39,975 bases of DNA from a bacterium (GCA_021780115.1 JAJXZI010000125.1:1-39975); one strand, 5' to 3'. Positions 25,312-35,224 are shown, numbered from the stretch's first letter. Made by a program: numbers and translations. Notes: generated from the sequence alone by a model not told the origin.

Positions 25312-27045
25312 ATGACTCAGAAACGAAAATTGCTATCAGAGAAACCGGGCGAAAAATCTCGGCTCGAAGAACTCCGCAGAACATTGACAGCGCCTCAGCG
25401 GGAACTGCTCAACGAGTTCTGGCAACACTACCGGCAAAATGCGAAATGGCCGCTCGCTCGAACTGTCCACAGCCAACGAGGCAAGCAGGCGATAAGGGAG
25501 TGCTTGCAACAACTCGGTGGAGACATTGTGGTGGAAAGCCAAGACAGTTCGACTGGGCGTCATTACGAACTGACCATCATTGGCGTGCTGCTTACGGACG
25601 CAGGCAGCGATTACTTCGCGCTCTTGGTTCGGTATCTGGAATTCCTCCGCAAACAATTCAAGGAAGCTCCGGAGCGACTAAGTTTCTCCGACAAGGATTT
25701 CCGTCAGGCCCTCAGTCTTTCCGACGAACAATTGAAGATTCTTGGGGAGCTTGTGAGATTGGGGCGGTTGTGGAATGGCGGTGGGTATGGAGCAGAATCG
25801 TGGAATGTTCAAGTGCCTGACGAGGTTGAGGACTTGCCAGAAAAAGGGCCGCTCAACCAACCGCTCGAAGTATTGCTGTTTCGATGGTTTCAAGCTGCCA
25901 GGCCGGTGTTCATTGAGGATAGACAGAGGCAAATCCCGGCCACATCTCCATTCGACCCATTCAAAATTGATGCGGAGGTTGTTCCATCAGCAGCCCCAAT
26001 TACTGTGGATGCGCTGAAGCGCCGTTACCAAGTTTTTGTGAGCTCGACCTATGAAGATCTGAAGGAGGAGCGGCAGCACGTCATTCAGGCACTCCTTGAA
26101 ACCAAGTGCATCCCGTTGGGCATGGAGTTGTTTCCGGCAGCGAGTGTCGAACAATGGGAGTTGATTAAGCGAGTCATCGAAGAATGCGACTATTACGTTG
26201 TGATTGTGGCGGGACGCTACGGAAGCTTGAATGATTCCGGGGTGGGATACACGGACATGGAATTTGAATTTGCCGTCAGCATCGGAAAACCCGTCATCGG
26301 GTTCTATCACAAGAGTCCAGACAGTTTACCTGGAGCAAAACTGGAAAAGACGGATGCAGGACGCGAACGCCTGAAGTCGTTCACGGAGAAAATCAAAAAG
26401 AGGTTGTGTCGTCCTTGGAGTTCACCAGCCGAGCTTGGCTCGGCTGTGAAATCAGCAATCCTCAATGAATTGGAGTTTAATCCAAAGCCCGGATGGATTC
26501 GGGCAGACGCGATACCTAGTTCCGCTGCCGTGGAGAAACTAAAACAGCGAATCGCGGACTTGGAGGAAAGGCTTAAGAAGCAAAAATCGGCAAGCAGGCC
26601 AGCATTCGCGGCAGGCGAAGAACGAATCCGGATTCCGGTGGTCGTGAAATACGATTTCCAGAAGGACGAAGACGAGTCGTGGAAAAAGACGGCGCAAAAG
26701 AAGTTCGAACATCAGGTTGAAATCACATGGGACGATTTGGTTCTAATTCTTGGAAGTCATCTACAGGAAGGTGCGGATTTGAGCCACCTGTGGGAAAAAC
26801 TCGACTCCGAAATCGAGAAACGATTACTGCCTGTTGCCAAGAAGGTAATTGGTGAATCGAATCCTGAATACAAGTGCGATTCGCCGCAGGAGAAAGTTGA
26901 TGTTGTGATGAAGACTCTTGTGGCCAGGAAGCTGGTAAAGATGATGGTCGGCGACTATGGAAACTGGTCAGACCCCAAATTCAGATTCACGCCAAAGGGG
27001 CTTCAACATCTGGCAGAACTCCAAGCAGTCCTCAGCACGACTTGA
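25312..27045 (+). CDS. DUF4062 (TIR-like) protein with unknown N- and C-terminal domains
   Basis: A 577-residue protein with a good ribosome site (GGAGG at 25296-25300). Residues about 239-335 are a DUF4062 domain: YQVFVSSTYEDLKEERQHV, ECDYYVVIVAGRYGS, TDMEFEFAVSIGKPVIGFYH. DUF4062 is TIR-like and is known as an N-terminal module of NLR-like and anti-phage proteins. Here it is central. Residues 20-200 form an alpha-rich domain I cannot name (LLTDAGSDYFALLVRYLEFL; GRLWNGGGYGAESWNV). A coiled coil at about 405-425 leads to a C-terminal 130 residues with a winged-helix-like end (VVMKTLVARKLVKM, FRFTPKGLQHLAEL). Base composition is plainly lower in G+C than the neighbours, so horizontal transfer is likely. 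A role in defence is inference; catalytic activity is not shown. Confidence 0.75.
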   Translation: MTQKRKLLSEKPGEKSRLEELRRTLTAPQRELLNEFWQHYRQNAKWPLARTVHSQRGKQAIRECLQQLGGDIVVESQDSSTGRHYELTIIGVLLTDAGSDYFALLVRYLEFLRKQFKEAPERLSFSDKDFRQALSLSDEQLKILGELVRLGRLWNGGGYGAESWNVQVPDEVEDLPEKGPLNQPLEVLLFRWFQAARPVFIEDRQRQIPATSPFDPFKIDAEVVPSAAPITVDALKRRYQVFVSSTYEDLKEERQHVIQALLETKCIPLGMELFPAASVEQWELIKRVIEECDYYVVIVAGRYGSLNDSGVGYTDMEFEFAVSIGKPVIGFYHKSPDSLPGAKLEKTDAGRERLKSFTEKIKKRLCRPWSSPAELGSAVKSAILNELEFNPKPGWIRADAIPSSAAVEKLKQRIADLEERLKKQKSASRPAFAAGEERIRIPVVVKYDFQKDEDESWKKTAQKKFEHQVEITWDDLVLILGSHLQEGADLSHLWEKLDSEIEKRLLPVAKKVIGESNPEYKCDSPQEKVDVVMKTLVARKLVKMMVGDYGNWSDPKFRFTPKGLQHLAELQAVLSTT

Positions 27046-27078
27046 CGCTGCGCGCCTTCGCTCTCTCGACCACCTTCA

Positions 27079-27094
27079 TGTTGCATATGCAACA
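27079..27094. promoter_or_regulatory. 16-bp perfect palindrome after the DUF4062 gene
   Basis: TGTTGCATATGCAACA is fully self-complementary. It lies 34 bp after the DUF4062 stop and just beyond the end of the PaaX-like remnant. Its AT-rich centre and TTGC/GCAA arms resemble a regulator operator. Possibly the operator of the lost regulator; no U-run, so not a terminator. Confidence 0.4.
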
Positions 27095-27109
27095 CAAACT
27101 TGTCCTGCG

Positions 27110-27508
27110 TCACGCGCGGCCTGCGTCGGTTTTTTCGGGGTTGAACGTGCATAGTTGCCGGCCGGCGTCGCGCAGCACTTCCACCCGCCGCCGGTCCTTG
27201 CGGACGGCCACCAAGGCCTGTTGCCCCAGATAATCCGACGGCAGAACCCGGCCCGGCAGCAGCGGATCGTTCGTCACCGCGTCCAGCCCCGCCTCGCGCT
27301 CCGCCGCCGCCCAGCGCAGCAACACCTTCGCCGCCGCGTCGTTCCGCAGCGCGCCGCCCGGTCGCTCCGCCAGCACCTTCAGAGGCCGGGCATAGCGGCG
27401 GTTGATGCGCTCGAAGTTCCACGCGCCCGCGACGATTTCCGCGTCCGATTCTCCCGCGCACGGCCGCGCCTCCAGCAGGAGGAGCGATTCAAGTGGTTGG
27501 TGCGCTCG
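27110..27508 (-). pseudogene. C-terminal fragment of a PaaX-like regulator
   Basis: In frame behind the PIN remnant, the residues LLLLEARPCAGESDAEIVAG, WNFERINRRYARPLKVL and LLRWAAAEREAGLDAVTNDP, then LLPGRVLPSDYLGQQA, resemble the C-terminal half of PaaX-type transcriptional regulators (WxFxxINxxY and DPxLPxxxLPxDxxG words). The N-terminal winged helix is absent. The fragment is joined directly to the toxin tail, so it is a fossil of deletion or recombination, not a gene. The PaaX assignment rests on these motifs alone and is moderate. Confidence 0.5.
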
Positions 27509-27906
27509 GAACACCGCAAGCAACTCAGCCGCTTTCCCGAATTGGAAGCCTTGGTAGTTCCCGACGCCGAGCAGATGGCGGTCGCCGCTGACGAGGTATT
27601 GGGCCTGCCCGATGACGGCACATTCCAGAACGGCGTCATCGTCCGGGTCGCCGGCGATGGCTTTCAATGTGCCTGGAATTGCGATGACCTTGGAGAAGGC
27701 GCGAATCTCGTCGGTGGTTTCCGCCGCTTGGGTGGTGTCCAAGCCGCGTTTGAGTTGAAGCTTCTCCGCGAGTTCGGCGAGGATGGCTTCGCAGGTGACG
27801 GACAGGCATTTGCCCTGACGCGCGGCTTGAACGCACTGGCGCGGATTCCCCAGCAGCCGACGGCAGAAACGAGAATGTTCGTGTCGAAGACGACACGGGG
27901 AATTCC
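27509..27906 (-). pseudogene. Frameshifted PIN-domain toxin
   Basis: The N-terminus GIPRVVFDTNILVSAVG, with the PIN Asp in FDTN, is in one frame; after about 27855-27860 the protein continues in another: LLGNPRQCVQAARQGKCLSV, CEAILAELAEKLQLKRGLD, DPDDDAVLECAVIG, AQYLVSGDRHLLGVG. Together they form a nearly complete PIN toxin of the COG1569 type, an RNase. The indel and the lack of a proper end (it runs into PaaX-like sequence) make it non-functional. The conserved acidic residues are still present, so decay is recent or it is a sequencing error at a run of C and G. Confidence 0.7.
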
Positions 27907-27911
27907 GTTCG

Positions 27912-28013
27912 CGATTCGTGCGGGAGGTCTTCCACCAAGGCTTCGCGCTGCGCCTCAGTCATCGTGCCCCAATCCCAACCGCGCGCCGCCGCCATGCGCC
28001 ATCTGGGGACTTG
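27912..28013 (-). pseudogene. C-terminal relic of the cognate antitoxin
   Basis: Immediately upstream of the PIN remnant on the same strand, the residues RGWDWGTMTEAQREALVEDL then PHES match the C-terminal tail of antitoxins paired with COG1569 PIN toxins (WDW..MT..ERE..VDDL.HE). The DNA-binding N-terminus is missing and no stop occurs where the toxin begins, so frames are scrambled. It supports reading this place as a dead toxin-antitoxin pair. Confidence 0.5.
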
Positions 28014-28046
28014 CGCCGGCGCGCACCTGTGGTATGCAATAGCGGT

Positions 28047-31037
28047 ATGCTCCTGACCCCGTGGTTTCCAGACTTCCTGCGCGCCCGTGTGTGGTGGTGG
28101 GTGGCGGTGGTCCTGCTCGGCTCGCCCGTGGCGCGGTTCGGAGCGGGCGCCGCCGCCTTCACCGTCGCCAACCTCAACGACAGCGGCCCCGGCTCGCTCC
28201 GCCAAGCCATTCTCGACGCCAACGCCGCGCCCGGCTTGGACACGATCATTTTCCAGATCCCCGGCGCGGCGCCGCATGTCATCCGGCCGCTGACGGCGCT
28301 GCCGCCGCTGCTCGACCCGGCAGTGATCGACGGCACCACGCAACCGGATTACGCCGGCACGCCCACCGTGCAATTGGTGGGCACGGCCGCCGGACCCAGC
28401 AGCGGCCTGCGGTTGTTCGCCGGCAGCGACGGCAGCACCGTGCGCGGGTTGGCCATCAACCGCTTTGGCGACTTCGGCATTCGCATCGACAGTTCAGGCT
28501 CCAATGTCGTCCAGGCCAACTTCCTGGGAACCGACGCCACCGGGGCCGTCGCTGGGAACGGCAACGGCGGCGTGATGGTCCTCAATGCCGCGGGTAACTT
28601 CATTGGCGGCACCAACGCGGCCCAGCGCAACGTCCTCTCCGGCGGCAACAATTACGGCGTGTACATCCAGGGCGCCTCGACGGGCAACACCATCGCCGGC
28701 AACTTCATCGGCACCACGGCCACCGGCACCAACGCGCTGGGCAACGTGACCGGCGGCGTAGTCATTTACGGCGCGAGCGGTAACCTCATCGGCGGCACGG
28801 GGCCGGGCGCCGGCAACGTCATCGCCGGCAACATCGGCGGCGGCGTCTTGATCAGCACCGCGGCGGCGACCGCGAACCAGGTGCAGGGCAACTGGATCGG
28901 CACCGACCGCACCGGTCGTCTGGCGCTGGGCAACGGGACCTCCGGCGTCAAAATTGACGGCGCGAGCGGCAACCTCATCGGCGGCACGAACGCCGCGGCG
29001 CGCAACGTCATCGCCGCCAACGGCGAGGCGGGCGTGTTCCTCAACGGCGCCGTCAGCAATTCGGTCCAGGCCAATTTCATCGGCACGGACGCGACCGGCA
29101 CCAACGCGCTGGGCAATACCTTCGCCGGCGTAACGCTCGCGGACGCCGACGGCAATCTGATCGGCGGGCCGCTCGGCGCGGGCAACGTGATCAGCGGCAA
29201 CCTGCAGGACGGCGTCTTCGTTTCCACCAACAGCGCGGGGAACCAAGTTGCCGGAAATCTCATCGGCCTGGACGCGACCGGCGCCACGGCGCTGGCCAAC
29301 CAGTTCGACGGGATCGCCCTGAACAACGCGCCGTCCAACCTCATCAGCGGCAACGTCATTTCCGGCAACGCGGATTACGGCGTGTGGATCCTGGGGACCA
29401 ACGCGTCCGGGAACGCGGTTCAAGGAAACACCATCGGCTTGGACGCGACGGCGCGCGGCGCCCGGGGCAACCAGCTTTCCGGTGTGCGCATCGAGTCGCC
29501 AGCCAACCTCATCGGTGGCACCAGTTCGGCGCGCCGAAACGTCATTTCGGGCAACGTCCAGGACGGCGTCACGCTGTTCGGGCCGGCCGCCACGGGCAAT
29601 CGGGTCCAGGGCAATTTCATCGGCACCGATTGGAGCGGCAGTAGCGGCTTGCCGAACATGCGCGCCGGCGTGGGCCTCTCGGAGGCGCCCGGCAACCTGA
29701 TCGGCGGCGCGGCACCGGGCGCCGGAAACGTGCTTTCGGGCAATTACATCTGGGGTTTGTACGTGGTCGGCAGCGGCGCCTCCGGCAATGTCATTCAAGG
29801 CAACCGCATCGGCACGGACGCCTCCGGCACGCGGGCGATCGGCAATTGGGATGGCCTGCGCATGGACGGGACCGGAAGCAACGTCATCGGCGGAGTCGTT
29901 GCCGGCGCGGGCAACCTGATTTCCGGCAACCCCGACCTGGGGATCGGCTTGACCAACGTGTGGTGGACCGTGATCCAAGGAAACCAGATCGGCACCAAGG
30001 CCGACGGTTTCAGCGATTTGGGCAACGGCGCGCACGGCGTGGAGATTCGCGGCTTGTCCACCAACAATCTCGTGGGCGGTCTGGTGCCGGGCGCCGGCAA
30101 TCGCATCGCCTTCAGCAAAACCATCAACGGGTTCGGCTACGTCGGCGTGCGCGTCCGCGACGCGGCGCTCGACAACGCCATTCTCGGCAACGCCATCTTC
30201 GCCAACGACGGCCTGGGCATTGACCTGGGCAACTACGGCGTCCAGCCGGACACCGCCTGCGGCAGCGCCAGCGGCCCGAACCTGCTCGAAAATTACCCGG
30301 TGATCGCCCAGGTGTACGGCGGGCCGTTCCTCACCGTGCGCGGCACGCTGAACAGCGCCCCGGGGCAGATGTACCATCTCCAGTTTTTCGCCGACAACAC
30401 CTGCGATCCGCGCGGCCACGGCCAGGGCCAATTCTATCTGGGAGACGCCGCGGTCGTGACCAGTAACGATTGCACCGTGGCCTTTTCGGTGGCCTTGCCC
30501 GACACCGTGCCGCCCGGCTACGTCGTCACCGCCACGGCGACGGATCCGGCCGGCAACACCTCCGAGTTTTCGGCCTGCGCGCCGGTGCAGGCAATGCCGA
30601 CGCTGAGCTTCGCCCCCGCGGTCGGCGGACTGGTCGCGGTTTCCTGGCCGGATACCGCCATCGGGTTCAACCTCCTGGAGGCCGACGTTCTCACCGCGCC
30701 GATCAGTTGGTCGCTGGTGACGAACACGCCCGCGGATGTCAACGGCCAGTTCGTGGTCGCGCGCCCCGGGACGAACGGCCTCCGGTTCTACGCGCTGGAG
30801 AATGCCATCCTGGCCCCGCCGCAGCCGACGCTGGACATCGCGCCGGCCGGCGACCAGCAAGTGGCACTGTCCTGGACGAACACCGCCACCCGTTTCGCCC
30901 TCGAGGGAGCAGCCAGCTTGGCGCCGCCGGTCCAATGGTCGCCGGTGACGAACACCCCGGCGGTCGTCAACGGGCAGTTCGTCGTCACCGTGCCGGCCAC
31001 CAACAGCAGCCAGTTTTATCACTTGAGTTTCCAGTAG
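28047..31037 (+). CDS. Exported parallel beta-helix repeat protein
   Basis: A 996-residue secreted protein. Residues 1-36 act as signal (ARVWWWVAVVLLGSPVARFGAG), followed by FTVANLNDSGPGSLRQAI, the opening common to CSLREA-type beta-helix proteins. Then about 18 imperfect turns of NLIGGT..A.NVISGN...GV.....GN.VQGN.IGTDATG form a right-handed beta helix to about residue 740. The C-terminus has two related copies of about 70 residues (LSFAPAVGGLVAVSWP and LDIAPAGDQQVALSWT, each ending VNGQFVV and FY), a tail typical of Verrucomicrobia secreted proteins. A surface adhesin or polysaccharide-binding role is plausible. ATG at 28047; 30 bp to the M64 peptidase gene. Confidence 0.85.
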   Translation: MLLTPWFPDFLRARVWWWVAVVLLGSPVARFGAGAAAFTVANLNDSGPGSLRQAILDANAAPGLDTIIFQIPGAAPHVIRPLTALPPLLDPAVIDGTTQPDYAGTPTVQLVGTAAGPSSGLRLFAGSDGSTVRGLAINRFGDFGIRIDSSGSNVVQANFLGTDATGAVAGNGNGGVMVLNAAGNFIGGTNAAQRNVLSGGNNYGVYIQGASTGNTIAGNFIGTTATGTNALGNVTGGVVIYGASGNLIGGTGPGAGNVIAGNIGGGVLISTAAATANQVQGNWIGTDRTGRLALGNGTSGVKIDGASGNLIGGTNAAARNVIAANGEAGVFLNGAVSNSVQANFIGTDATGTNALGNTFAGVTLADADGNLIGGPLGAGNVISGNLQDGVFVSTNSAGNQVAGNLIGLDATGATALANQFDGIALNNAPSNLISGNVISGNADYGVWILGTNASGNAVQGNTIGLDATARGARGNQLSGVRIESPANLIGGTSSARRNVISGNVQDGVTLFGPAATGNRVQGNFIGTDWSGSSGLPNMRAGVGLSEAPGNLIGGAAPGAGNVLSGNYIWGLYVVGSGASGNVIQGNRIGTDASGTRAIGNWDGLRMDGTGSNVIGGVVAGAGNLISGNPDLGIGLTNVWWTVIQGNQIGTKADGFSDLGNGAHGVEIRGLSTNNLVGGLVPGAGNRIAFSKTINGFGYVGVRVRDAALDNAILGNAIFANDGLGIDLGNYGVQPDTACGSASGPNLLENYPVIAQVYGGPFLTVRGTLNSAPGQMYHLQFFADNTCDPRGHGQGQFYLGDAAVVTSNDCTVAFSVALPDTVPPGYVVTATATDPAGNTSEFSACAPVQAMPTLSFAPAVGGLVAVSWPDTAIGFNLLEADVLTAPISWSLVTNTPADVNGQFVVARPGTNGLRFYALENAILAPPQPTLDIAPAGDQQVALSWTNTATRFALEGAASLAPPVQWSPVTNTPAVVNGQFVVTVPATNSSQFYHLSFQ

Positions 31038-31067
31038 CTGGTCGCCCGGCTGCCACCGCCCCGACAG

Positions 31068-32471
31068 ATGTTACTTCGTTGCTCGCGCTTCCTTCGCGCC
31101 GCCGCCCTGCTGGCCGGCGTGGGGCTGGGGATCGGCGCTCCCACCGCGCCGGCGGCCACGCTGCAAACCATCCTCACCAACGGCCCGGTGTCCAACCGCC
31201 TCAACGTCGTCCTGCTCTCCGAAGGATACACCACCAACCAACTGGCCCAGTTCCTGGTGGACGCCACCAACGCGCTGGCGGCGCTGGTCGCGTTCGAGCC
31301 GTACCAGGAATACCAGCCGTATCTGAACGTGTTCGCCATCTCGGTTCCGTCCAACCAATCCGGCTCCGACCATCCTGCCTGGCCTTCCTACCGGGACACC
31401 TATTTCAACAGTTCCTACGATCTCTCCGACAACCTGGTCACCATCCCGCCCAACGCCGTGGATCCGAACTACAGCGACGGTCAGGGCCGGGTGGACGCGC
31501 TGCTGCAAACCTTCCTGCCGGCGTGCGACCTGGCGATGCTGCTCGTCAACGATCCCGTCCCCGGCGGCTCGGGCGGACCGACCGCGGTCGTCTCGCGCTC
31601 CAGTGACGCCTCGCGCTTCGTCCACGAGTCCGGCCACACCTTGGGCGGCTTGGGGGACGAATACGACTATGGCTACCCCGACCAGACGACCACCGCCACC
31701 GAGCAGCCCAACACGACCCAGCAGACCAACCGGGCGCTCCTCAAATGGAACGCGTGGATCGCTCCGGCCACGCCGGTGCCGACGGTCCCGCAGGACGCCT
31801 ATCCGAACGTCATCGGCCTCTTCGAAGGAGCGCACTACCAGACCAACGGCTGGTATCGGCCCAAGCTGGATTGCCTGATGCGGAGCTACGGCAACCTGCC
31901 CTTCTGCGAAGTCTGCCGCGAGGCGATGGTGCTGGCGTTTTACCGAAAACTCCGGCCGGTGGACGGCTTCACTCCCGCCGGCACGAACCTGTCCGTCACC
32001 TCGACGGCGCCGCTGACGTTCAGCCTTGCCCTGCTACAACCCGCGACGCACCGCCTCGGCGTGCAGTGGTCCACCAACGGCACGCCCGTTCCGGGCGCGA
32101 CCAACGTGACCCTCACCCTCCCGCCCGCGGCGCTCGGCGACGGCAGCCACGTCGTGCAGGCGGAGGTCCAGGACGCCACGCTGTTCGTGCGCAACGATCC
32201 CACCAACCTGCTCCACCAGACGATCCGCTGGAACGTCGCGGTGAACCTGGCGCAGGTGTGGCTGGATTTGGCGGCCTGGCTGCCCGGTGGCAACTTCACC
32301 TTTCGCGTCGGCGGCAGCGCGCCGCGCGGCGTCGTCATCCAATCCTCGACGAACCTGACAAGCTGGATTTCGCTGGCCACCAATTCGCTGGCGGGCGGGC
32401 CGTTCAGCTACACCAACGCCGGCGCGGCAAACCTGCCGGGCCAGTTCTTCCGGGCGCAGATCTTGCCGTGA
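31068..32471 (+). CDS. Exported M64-family metallopeptidase
   Basis: A 467-residue secreted protein with a signal peptide (to about residue 29, APTAPAA). The body fits peptidase family M64 (IgA-peptidase type): NRLNVVLLSEGYT near residue 42-54, the zinc motif HESGHTLGGLGDEYDYG at 186-202 (His186, Glu187, His190), and CLMRSYGNLPFCEVCREAMV after it. The C-terminal ends with the Verrucomicrobia-type tail domain (RGVVIQSSTNLTSWISL then GQFFRAQIL), as in the preceding gene. The two genes are likely co-transcribed. It ends 19 bp before the convergent galK. Confidence 0.85.
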   Translation: MLLRCSRFLRAAALLAGVGLGIGAPTAPAATLQTILTNGPVSNRLNVVLLSEGYTTNQLAQFLVDATNALAALVAFEPYQEYQPYLNVFAISVPSNQSGSDHPAWPSYRDTYFNSSYDLSDNLVTIPPNAVDPNYSDGQGRVDALLQTFLPACDLAMLLVNDPVPGGSGGPTAVVSRSSDASRFVHESGHTLGGLGDEYDYGYPDQTTTATEQPNTTQQTNRALLKWNAWIAPATPVPTVPQDAYPNVIGLFEGAHYQTNGWYRPKLDCLMRSYGNLPFCEVCREAMVLAFYRKLRPVDGFTPAGTNLSVTSTAPLTFSLALLQPATHRLGVQWSTNGTPVPGATNVTLTLPPAALGDGSHVVQAEVQDATLFVRNDPTNLLHQTIRWNVAVNLAQVWLDLAAWLPGGNFTFRVGGSAPRGVVIQSSTNLTSWISLATNSLAGGPFSYTNAGAANLPGQFFRAQILP

Positions 32472-32490
32472 AGGCGAGGCGGCCGGCGGA

Positions 32491-33714
<1,224 letters not shown>

Positions 33715-33743
33715 GGGAAATGCGCCGGGCGGGGCGGGTGCGG

Positions 33744-34784
33744 CTACCGGGTTGAGAATTTATGCACCGTCGTGTGGTGGTAGGTCTGTTCCGGCCGGAG
33801 GATCACCGACGGGAAGCTGTGGTGATTGATGGAATCCGGAAAGTGCTGCGTTTCGAGGCAGAAACCGGCGTGGCGCTGATACACGACGCCGCGCTTGCCG
33901 GTGAGCGCGCCGTCGAGCCAGTTGCCGGTGTAAAGCTGCACCCCGGGCTGGGTGGTGGTGAGTTCCATCGCCCGGCCGGTCGCCGGCTCAAAGACGCGGG
34001 CGGTGAGCGCGAGGCCCTTGCCGGCGCGGTTGATGACGAAATTGTGATCGTACCCACGCGGCTCGCCCGAAAGTTGGTCGAAGCGCGAACCAATGGCGCT
34101 CGGCTTCGTGAAGTCCAGCGGCGTGCCGGCGACGGGTTGGATCTCGCCGGTGGGGATCAGATGTTCGTTGGCGGGCGTGTAGCTGTTCGCCGCAAGCTGC
34201 AACTCGTGACCCAGAATATCGCCTTGGCCGGCGAAGTTAAAGTAGGTGTGGTTCGTGAGGTTGACGATCGTGGTCTTGTCCGTGGTGGCGGTGTAGTCGA
34301 TCGCCAGTTCGTTCGCATCCGTCAGGGTCATCACGACCGTCACGGAGAGTGTGCCGGGGTAGCCCTCCTCGCCGTCGGCACTGGTGTAACTGAACTTCAC
34401 CGCCGCGCCCGCCAGCAACTCCGCGCTCCAGAGCATCTTGTCGAAGCCTTTGAGGCCACCGTGGAGATGGTTCGGCCCGTTGTTGATCGCCAGCGTGTAG
34501 GTCTCGCCGTCGAGGGTGAACCGGCCGTGGGCGGTGCGATTGGCGACGCGCCCGACGGTGCAGCCGAAGTGCGGATGGCCCTGCAAATACTGCGCAAGGT
34601 TGTCGAAGCCCAGGACGATGTCACCCAGGTTGCCGGCGCGGTCCGGAACGTGGAGTTCGGTGAGGATGGTGCCGTAGTTGGTGATCTTCGCGACGAGGCC
34701 GTGGGCATTGGTCAGCGTGAAGAGGTCAACGGCGGTGCCGTCGGACAGTTGGCCAAAGCGGGCCGGGGTGACGGTGGCGTTCAT
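33744..34784 (-). CDS. galM: Aldose 1-epimerase (mutarotase)
   Basis: A 346-residue GalM-type enzyme that interconverts alpha and beta sugar anomers, supplying galK with alpha-galactose. Catalytic words: FGCTVGRVANRTAHGRF (Arg), GPNHLHGG, LTNHTYFNFAG (His) and the C-terminal GFCLETQHFPDS with the catalytic Glu. The ATG at 34784 is chosen; the open frame upstream runs through repeats. No signal peptide from this start, so cytoplasmic. It is 29 bp before galK. Confidence 0.94.
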   Translation of the reverse strand: MNATVTPARFGQLSDGTAVDLFTLTNAHGLVAKITNYGTILTELHVPDRAGNLGDIVLGFDNLAQYLQGHPHFGCTVGRVANRTAHGRFTLDGETYTLAINNGPNHLHGGLKGFDKMLWSAELLAGAAVKFSYTSADGEEGYPGTLSVTVVMTLTDANELAIDYTATTDKTTIVNLTNHTYFNFAGQGDILGHELQLAANSYTPANEHLIPTGEIQPVAGTPLDFTKPSAIGSRFDQLSGEPRGYDHNFVINRAGKGLALTARVFEPATGRAMELTTTQPGVQLYTGNWLDGALTGKRGVVYQRHAGFCLETQHFPDSINHHSFPSVILRPEQTYHHTTVHKFSTR

Positions 34785-34792
34785 GAAAAGAA

Positions 34793-34900
34793 ATCCGAAG
34801 TCCGAAGACCGAAGTCGGCGCAACCCGGCGGCGGAGTGGATCGGGAATCCCACGGCCAAAGGAATCCGGCCTCCGGGGTTCGGATTCCGGGGTTCTGATT
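34793..34900. repeat. Heptanucleotide-type repeats in the gal operon leader of galM
   Basis: Three heptamers NNCCGAA occur in a row at 34793-34813. At 34873-34900 two near-identical 14-base units begin CCGGGGTTC and end GATT. These fill much of the 190-bp gap between the small membrane protein gene and galM. The period of 7 matches the tracts in larE and ubiD. Confidence 0.65.
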
Positions 34901-34974
34901 TCCTTCAGGTTTTGGCATTCAGCTTTCGGTTGTCGGCGCCGGACGAGGCAGCGTTCGCCGGGCGGCAGTGGGCT

Positions 34975-35211
34975 TTACTTCTTGTCTTCAGGCCCCGTCT
35001 TCGAGGCGTCCGCTTTGCGGCCGCGCCCAGCCAGGACCAGCATGACGGCGCCAAACCCCAGCAGCACCAAGCCCCACCAGAGGTTCATGTTGATGCCGAG
35101 GGACGGCCGGTAAGTCTCCGCGCTCGAGGCGGTCAGGAGGCCGTAGAGGGTGAGCGTCACGCCCAGGAACGTGAACATGATGCCGATGGGCAGGCGAATA
35201 TCGAGTCCCAT
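34975..35211 (-). CDS. Small two-helix membrane protein
   Basis: A 78-residue protein with two predicted membrane helices (about 8-27, LPIGIMFTFLGVTLTLYGLL; and about 43-62, NLWWGLVLLGFGAVMLVLAG) and a charged tail rich in Lys. It begins 13 bp after the symporter gene and has a Shine-Dalgarno (GGAG) before ATG, so it is translated. Function is unknown; placement suggests an accessory subunit of the symporter or a stabilising protein, which is inference. Confidence 0.75.
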   Translation of the reverse strand: MGLDIRLPIGIMFTFLGVTLTLYGLLTASSAETYRPSLGINMNLWWGLVLLGFGAVMLVLAGRGRKADASKTGPEDKK

Positions 35212-35224
35212 AAAAGTGCTCCGG

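Noticed and set aside
27636-28373. Minus-strand frame of 245 codons over the toxin-antitoxin debris
   Set aside because: Only a short part matches an antitoxin tail; the rest is out-of-frame toxin and antisense of the beta-helix gene.
28560-30120. Regular DNA repeats resembling a CRISPR or tandem repeat array
   Set aside because: The repeated words (for example AACCTCATCGGCGGCAC) are degenerate, in frame and encode beta-helix turns. No uniform repeats with unique spacers.
28494-31022. Long minus-strand open frame across the beta-helix gene
   Set aside because: It mirrors the repeats of the plus-strand beta-helix gene, which has a signal peptide and clear turns. Its translation (Arg-, Asp- and Val-rich) is typical of a shadow.
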